From Massilia sp. Root351 (lineage in GTDB: Bacteria; Pseudomonadota; Gammaproteobacteria; Burkholderiales; Burkholderiaceae_D): DNA of 64,000 bases. Every line of letters starts with the position of its first letter. Positions within the stretch are counted from its first letter, which is position 1. Shown in pieces: positions 60,373-64,000 of the stretch. The position numbers and the translations under genes were made by a program. The notes under the pieces were generated by a model that saw only the letters and a program-made list of their open reading frames with translations, was not told the origin of the DNA and did not search any database. Where the stretch lies: contig NZ_LMDJ01000036.1 of the NCBI RefSeq assembly GCF_001425045.1, forward strand, positions 264,978-328,977, given 5' to 3'.

Positions 60373-60993
60373 CTAGGCGCGGCGCGACAGCAGCAAGCCC
60401 AGTCCCGCGCTGGCCAGCAGGGCAGCGCAGCTGCGGTTGAAGATGCGCTTGCCGCGCGGCTGCGCGAACCAGCGCCGCAGCCGCGTGCCCATCCAAGCAT
60501 AGATGGCAATGGCCGCCATTTCCAGCGCCAGGAACAAGGCGCCCAGCACGGTGAACTGCGCCGCCATGGGCTGCGCCGGATCGACGAACTGCGGCAGGAA
60601 CGCCGTGAAGATCAGGATGGCTTTGGGATTGCCGGCCGCCACCAGGAACTCCTGCCGCGCCAGCTGCATCAGTCCTGCGGCCGGCGCGGCCGGCCCGGCT
60701 TCCGCGCCGCGCGCCGCGCGCCACAGCTGAAACGCCAGGTAGAACAGATACGCCGCGCCCACCGTCTTGATGCCGTAGAACAGCAGCTCCGACGTGTGCA
60801 GCACCGCCGCCAGCCCGGCCGAAGCGAGCGCGATCATGACGCCAAACGCCAGCAAGCGCCCCGCCCCGGCGGTGCAAGCCTGGCCGAAGCCGTAGCGCGT
60901 GGCGTTGCTGATGGATAGCAGGTTGTTCGGCCCGGGCGCCATGTTCAGCGCGAAGCAGGCCGGGACAAACAGCGCAAGCGTGGAAAATTCCAT
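60373..60993 (-). CDS. LysE/RhtB-family amino-acid exporter
   Basis: 206 residues with six membrane helices; MAPGPNNLLSISNATRYGFGQA and AAGNPKAILIFTAFLPQFV are RhtB-type hallmarks. The family exports homoserine, threonine or other amino acids. It is a single gene, convergent with the unknown membrane protein. GGAGCCGGTCCC precedes the ATG at 60991-60993. Confidence 0.9.
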   Translation of the reverse strand: MEFSTLALFVPACFALNMAPGPNNLLSISNATRYGFGQACTAGAGRLLAFGVMIALASAGLAAVLHTSELLFYGIKTVGAAYLFYLAFQLWRAARGAEAGPAAPAAGLMQLARQEFLVAAGNPKAILIFTAFLPQFVDPAQPMAAQFTVLGALFLALEMAAIAIYAWMGTRLRRWFAQPRGKRIFNRSCAALLASAGLGLLLSRRA

Positions 60994-61045
60994 GGGACCG
61001 GCTCCTTGAGTTGAGCCCTATTCTACCCACGTCCGGCATCCCGTC

Positions 61046-61957
61046 TCAACCATTGGCTTCCGGCGCTCCGAACAGGTCCGATGGCACCGCGCCATCGGAC
61101 AGGCGCTCGATCCAACGCTCCAGCTCGGTTTGCCCGGCCTCGTCGATACGCCGCGCCCACTCAGGCGCGACCGCCGCTGCCCGGCGAACCAGCAAGCGCC
61201 GCAGCAAATCCCTGGCAACTTGCCGCCGGCCCTCCTCCCGGCCTTCTTCCCGGCCTTCAGCCCTGCCTTGTTCCCTGCCTATCTCCAATCCTTGCGCCCG
61301 GCCTTCCTCCAGCCCTTTCGAGATCCACAGCTTCCTGGCATCGTCGCGCAACAGCTCCTTGCCATTGACCAGCAAGTCATACAAACACTCTTCCCACGAG
61401 TCGAACTCTTTATCCTCCACCACTGCCGTTTTCATGGCCGCCTCCCTGCGCGCCGCACGATGCTTTGTTCCCAGCTTATGCTGCATCGCGCGTGAAATCC
61501 AGCCCGACAGGCTGTCGCGCAGCAGCTGATTCCGCTCTTCCAAAATCCACTCCGTGAGCCGGTTAACCACGTGCGCGCAAGCCTGGCGCGAGCGGGTATG
61601 GAGCAGGCCAAACAAGGCCGCCACCAGGTTGCGCCCGGCGGTGCACACGGCACTGCGATCCCGGTCGATCAGCAGATACCGCTGCTCTGGCTGCAGCAAG
61701 TCCAGGCCTTCCGGTGGCGCCAGCACCAGGCCCGACAGCGACCTGCTGGCGCGCCAGGGCCGCGCGCCGCCATACAACACGATGGGCAGCACCGCAGGCA
61801 GCTTGGCGTTCCGCCCCAGCCTGCGCTGCTTGACCAGGGGTAGCCGGTGTCGGGGTCGGTGCGCATCGGCACAGTGTGGTCCCGGCGCGCCACGGCCACG
61901 GCCGCCATGCGCGGGATGTTTGGGCTGGCTCAAGCAGGGTGAAAAAAAGGCAGCCAA
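61046..61957 (-). pseudogene. N-terminally truncated Rpn-family (recombination-promoting nuclease) gene
   Basis: The frame contains LPAVLPIVLYGGARPWRASRSL, the middle block of Rpn/PD-(D/E)XK transposase-31 proteins, then an EGR-rich tail (EEGRAQGLEIGREQGRAEGR, and more) and a helical C-terminus. The N-terminal nuclease region with its catalytic residues, usually about 100 residues before LPVVLYNG, is absent; codons 1-45 are unlike the family. Upstream, another frame holds MRTDPDTGYPW, hinting at a frameshift. The start region overlaps the terminator of the acyl-CoA dehydrogenase gene. The gene is likely non-functional; an internal start giving a regulatory fragment is possible. Confidence 0.6.
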
Positions 61958-61967
61958 AGCTGCCTTG
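61942..61967 (-). terminator. Rho-independent terminator of the acyl-CoA dehydrogenase gene
   Basis: On the minus strand AAGGCAGC, loop TTTG, GCTGCC and a run of seven T. It lies 44 bp after the stop of the acyl-CoA dehydrogenase gene. Confidence 0.9.
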
Positions 61968-62010
61968 AAGTCCGTCCCGCGGAGTGCGCTCGACCTGCGC
62001 GGGGCGCGGC

Positions 62011-63801
62011 TTAGAACTGGTCTTCGCTCAGCGCCAGCACGCCGGCGCTGCCGTCGATGATGGCGGTGCGCATGCCGGACGATTGCGTCAGGAAGTGGTC
62101 GGCGAAGAAGCGCGCGGTGACGATCTTGGCGCGGTAGAAGCTGGCGTCGCTGTCGCCGGCGTCCAGCTTCTGCCGGGAGATCACGGCGGCGCGCGCCATC
62201 TGCCAGCCGCCCAGCACGATGCCGGCCAGCTTCAGATAGGTCACGCTGCCGGCGAACACGGCCTTGATGTCGGTCTTCATATTGCCGGCCACGTACTCGA
62301 CCACCGCTTCCAGGTCGGCCGCGCCTTGCGCCAGGTGCTTGCGGATGGCCGCGAAGTCAGCGCCGTCCAGCTTGGCCAGTTCCGCTTCCGTGGCGCGCAC
62401 TTGCGCGATCAGGCCCTTGGCCACCTTGCCGCCGTCGCGCACGGTCTTGCGGCCCACCAGGTCATTGGCCTGGATGGCGGTCGTGCCTTCGTAGATCGTC
62501 AGGATCTTGGCGTCGCGGTAGTGCTGCGCCGCGCCGGTTTCCTCGATGAAACCCATGCCGCCGTGCACCTGCACGCCGTCGCGCGCCACGTCCTGCGACA
62601 GCTCGGTGGACCAACCCTTGATGATCGGCACCAGGTATTCGTACACGGCCTGGTTCTCGGCGCGGGTGGCCGCGTCGGCATGGTGGTGCGCCGCGTCGTA
62701 CAGCGCGGCGCCGACGTAGGCCAGCGCGCGCGCCGCCTCGGTCTGCGAGCGCATATTCATCAGCAGGCGGCGCACGTCCGGATGGTGGATGATAGCCACC
62801 GGGCCCGCCGAACCGGCCAGGTCGCGCGACTGCACGCGGTCCTTGGCGAAGGCCACGGCCTGCTGGTAGGCGTTCTCGGACAGGCCGATGCCCTGCATGC
62901 CTACGCCGAAGCGGGCCGCGTTCATCATGATGAACATGTATTCCAGGCCGCGGTTCTCCTCGCCCACCAGGGTGCCGATGGCGCCGCCGTTGTCGCCGAA
63001 CTGCAGCACGGCGGTGGGGCTGGCCTTGATGCCCAGCTTGTGCTCGATCGACACGCAATGCGCGTCGTTGCGCGCGCCCAGCGAGCCGTCGGCGTTGACC
63101 ATGAACTTGGGCACGATGAACAGCGAGATGCCCTTCACCCCTTCCGGCGCGTTCGGCGTGCGCGCCAGCACCAGGTGGATGATGTTCTCGGCCATGTCGT
63201 GCTCGCCGTAGGTGATGAAAATCTTGGTGCCGAAAATCTTGTAGGTGCCGTCGTCCTGCGGCACGGCGCGGGTGCGCACCGCGGCCAGGTCGGAACCAGC
63301 TTGCGGTTCGGTCAGGTTCATGGTGCCGGTCCATTTGCCGGTCACCAGCGGCTCCAGATAGGTCGCCTTCATTTCGTCGCTGCCTGCGGTCAGCAGCGCT
63401 TCGATGGCGCCGTCCGACAGCAGCGCCACCAGCGCGAACGCCAGGTTGGCGCCGTGCAGCATCTCCACGCATGGCGTGCCGACCAGCTTGGGCAGGCCCT
63501 GGCCGCCGAAGTCGGCCGGATGCTGCAGGCCTTGCCAGCCCGCCTCGGCGAACTGCTTGAACGCTTCCTTGAAACCCTTGGAGGTGAAGACGTTGCCGTC
63601 CTTCCAGTAGCTCGGCTCCTTGTCGCCGGCGTGGTTCAGCGGCGCGATTTCGCCCGCGACGAATTTCGCGCTTTCTTCCAGCACGGCTTCCGCCGTTTCC
63701 GGGCTGGCGTCCTCGCAGCCGGGCAGCTGGCTCACGCCTTGCAGGTTGGCCAGTTCGTTCATCACGAACAGCATGTCTTTCAGGGGGGCTTGATAGCTCA
63801 T
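62011..63801 (-). CDS. Acyl-CoA dehydrogenase, long FadE-like form
   Basis: 596 residues with FAD-linked acyl-CoA dehydrogenase domains: N-terminal helical, middle TEPQAGSDLAAVRTRA and KIFGTKIFITYGEHDM, and C-terminal helical with QVHGGMGFIEETGAAQHYRDAKILTIYEGTTAIQANDLVGRK, the catalytic Glu lying in IYEGT. A further C-terminal domain (about 470-596) makes it longer than the usual 380-residue enzymes, as in many betaproteobacterial relatives with broad substrate. It introduces the alpha-beta double bond in acyl-CoA and gives electrons to ETF, encoded just upstream (etfA). GGAGAG precedes the ATG. Confidence 0.93.
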   Translation of the reverse strand: MSYQAPLKDMLFVMNELANLQGVSQLPGCEDASPETAEAVLEESAKFVAGEIAPLNHAGDKEPSYWKDGNVFTSKGFKEAFKQFAEAGWQGLQHPADFGGQGLPKLVGTPCVEMLHGANLAFALVALLSDGAIEALLTAGSDEMKATYLEPLVTGKWTGTMNLTEPQAGSDLAAVRTRAVPQDDGTYKIFGTKIFITYGEHDMAENIIHLVLARTPNAPEGVKGISLFIVPKFMVNADGSLGARNDAHCVSIEHKLGIKASPTAVLQFGDNGGAIGTLVGEENRGLEYMFIMMNAARFGVGMQGIGLSENAYQQAVAFAKDRVQSRDLAGSAGPVAIIHHPDVRRLLMNMRSQTEAARALAYVGAALYDAAHHHADAATRAENQAVYEYLVPIIKGWSTELSQDVARDGVQVHGGMGFIEETGAAQHYRDAKILTIYEGTTAIQANDLVGRKTVRDGGKVAKGLIAQVRATEAELAKLDGADFAAIRKHLAQGAADLEAVVEYVAGNMKTDIKAVFAGSVTYLKLAGIVLGGWQMARAAVISRQKLDAGDSDASFYRAKIVTARFFADHFLTQSSGMRTAIIDGSAGVLALSEDQF

Positions 63802-63815
63802 CTTCTTCTCTCCAA

Positions 63816-63858
63816 GAAAAAGGCCACGCGGCGGCGCAATGCCTTACCCGCGTGGCCT
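63816..63858 (-). terminator. Rho-independent terminator after etfA
   Basis: On the minus strand AGGCCACGCGG (63848-63858) and CCGCGTGGCCT (63821-63831) make an 11-bp stem followed by TTTTTC. It lies 14 bp before the acyl-CoA dehydrogenase start, so it limits read-through from the ETF operon. Confidence 0.82.
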
Positions 63859-63876
63859 CGGTACTAAACGTGTGGA

Positions 63877-64000
63877 TTAACCCAGTTCTTTGACCAGTTC
63901 AGGCACGATGTCGAACAGATCGCCCACGATGCCGTAGTCGGCCACGGAGAAGATCGGCGCTTCAGGATCTTTGTTGATGGCGACGATGGTCTTCGAGTCC
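63877..64000 (-). CDS. etfA: Electron transfer flavoprotein alpha subunit, C-terminal end only
   Basis: The last 40 codons are in the window: SKTIVAINKDPEAPIFSVAD, then YGIVGDLFDIVPELVKELG and a TAA stop. This is the conserved FAD-binding tail of EtfA, which passes electrons from acyl-CoA dehydrogenases to ETF-ubiquinone oxidoreductase. The gene continues beyond position 64000. Its neighbour, the acyl-CoA dehydrogenase gene, supplies the electron donor. Confidence 0.93.
   Translation of the reverse strand, partial: DSKTIVAINKDPEAPIFSVADYGIVGDLFDIVPELVKELG

Overview
The window is high-GC, gene-dense DNA from a motile Gram-negative bacterium. The best guess is a betaproteobacterium of the Oxalobacteraceae (Massilia / Duganella / Janthinobacterium type). 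The grounds are the order rpsP-rimM-trmD-rplS, a DUF3579 gene, a GspA/GspB pair, a FimV-like protein, several chemotaxis and motility genes and a TonB-dependent chitin-type uptake locus. The genus is inferred; there is no rRNA or marker match in the window. No tRNA, rRNA, CRISPR array, prophage or intact insertion sequence was seen.

Layout. 1-3330: chemotaxis block (cheA fragment, STAS protein, cheY, short-loop MCP on the minus strand; cheD divergent behind an 18-bp inverted repeat). 3296-9557: cbpM-cbpA chaperone pair, secreted beta/gamma-crystallin protein, MATE exporter, S9 dipeptidyl peptidase, CsbD protein. 9654-13853: methyltransferase and M13 peptidase, HDOD protein, FliT-like protein with a sigma28-type promoter. 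13962-19491: aminotransferase, FimV-like protein, fumC, small S4 protein, ElaB/YqjD-like protein. 19027-21519: a bufferin (metal-responsive RiPP) operon, bufA / fused bufB-bufC / doxX. 21699-27877: YjfB motility protein, gspA-gspB-mobB, two unknown small genes, and a GIN-repeat protein.

28162-47887 is a complete chitooligosaccharide / N-acetylglucosamine (GlcNAc) locus. A TonB receptor imports across the outer membrane, a GH18 chitinase cuts in the periplasm, an ABC importer (binding protein, two permeases, ATPase) and an MFS permease cross the inner membrane, a cytoplasmic GH3 enzyme releases GlcNAc, and a BadF-type kinase, NagA and a SIS-type deaminase turn it into fructose-6-phosphate. Two NagX-like membrane proteins and two GntR/HutC regulators are included. 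A TGGTATTR motif recurs in its control regions (about 28.0, 28.09, 46.95 and 47.10 kb), which suggests one regulon. Palindromic GGGGTCAG-type repeats are scattered through the window; two of them lie in frame inside the 3' end of the binding-protein gene.

47892-64000 is mostly ordinary: M16 peptidase, DUF3579, CobD/CbiB-like, a CoA-type NUDIX hydrolase, rplS-trmD-rimM-rpsP, TM2 protein, a periplasmic binding protein translationally coupled to a diguanylate cyclase, glycine-zipper protein, LysE-type exporter, an N-terminally truncated Rpn-family gene, an acyl-CoA dehydrogenase and the 3' end of etfA.
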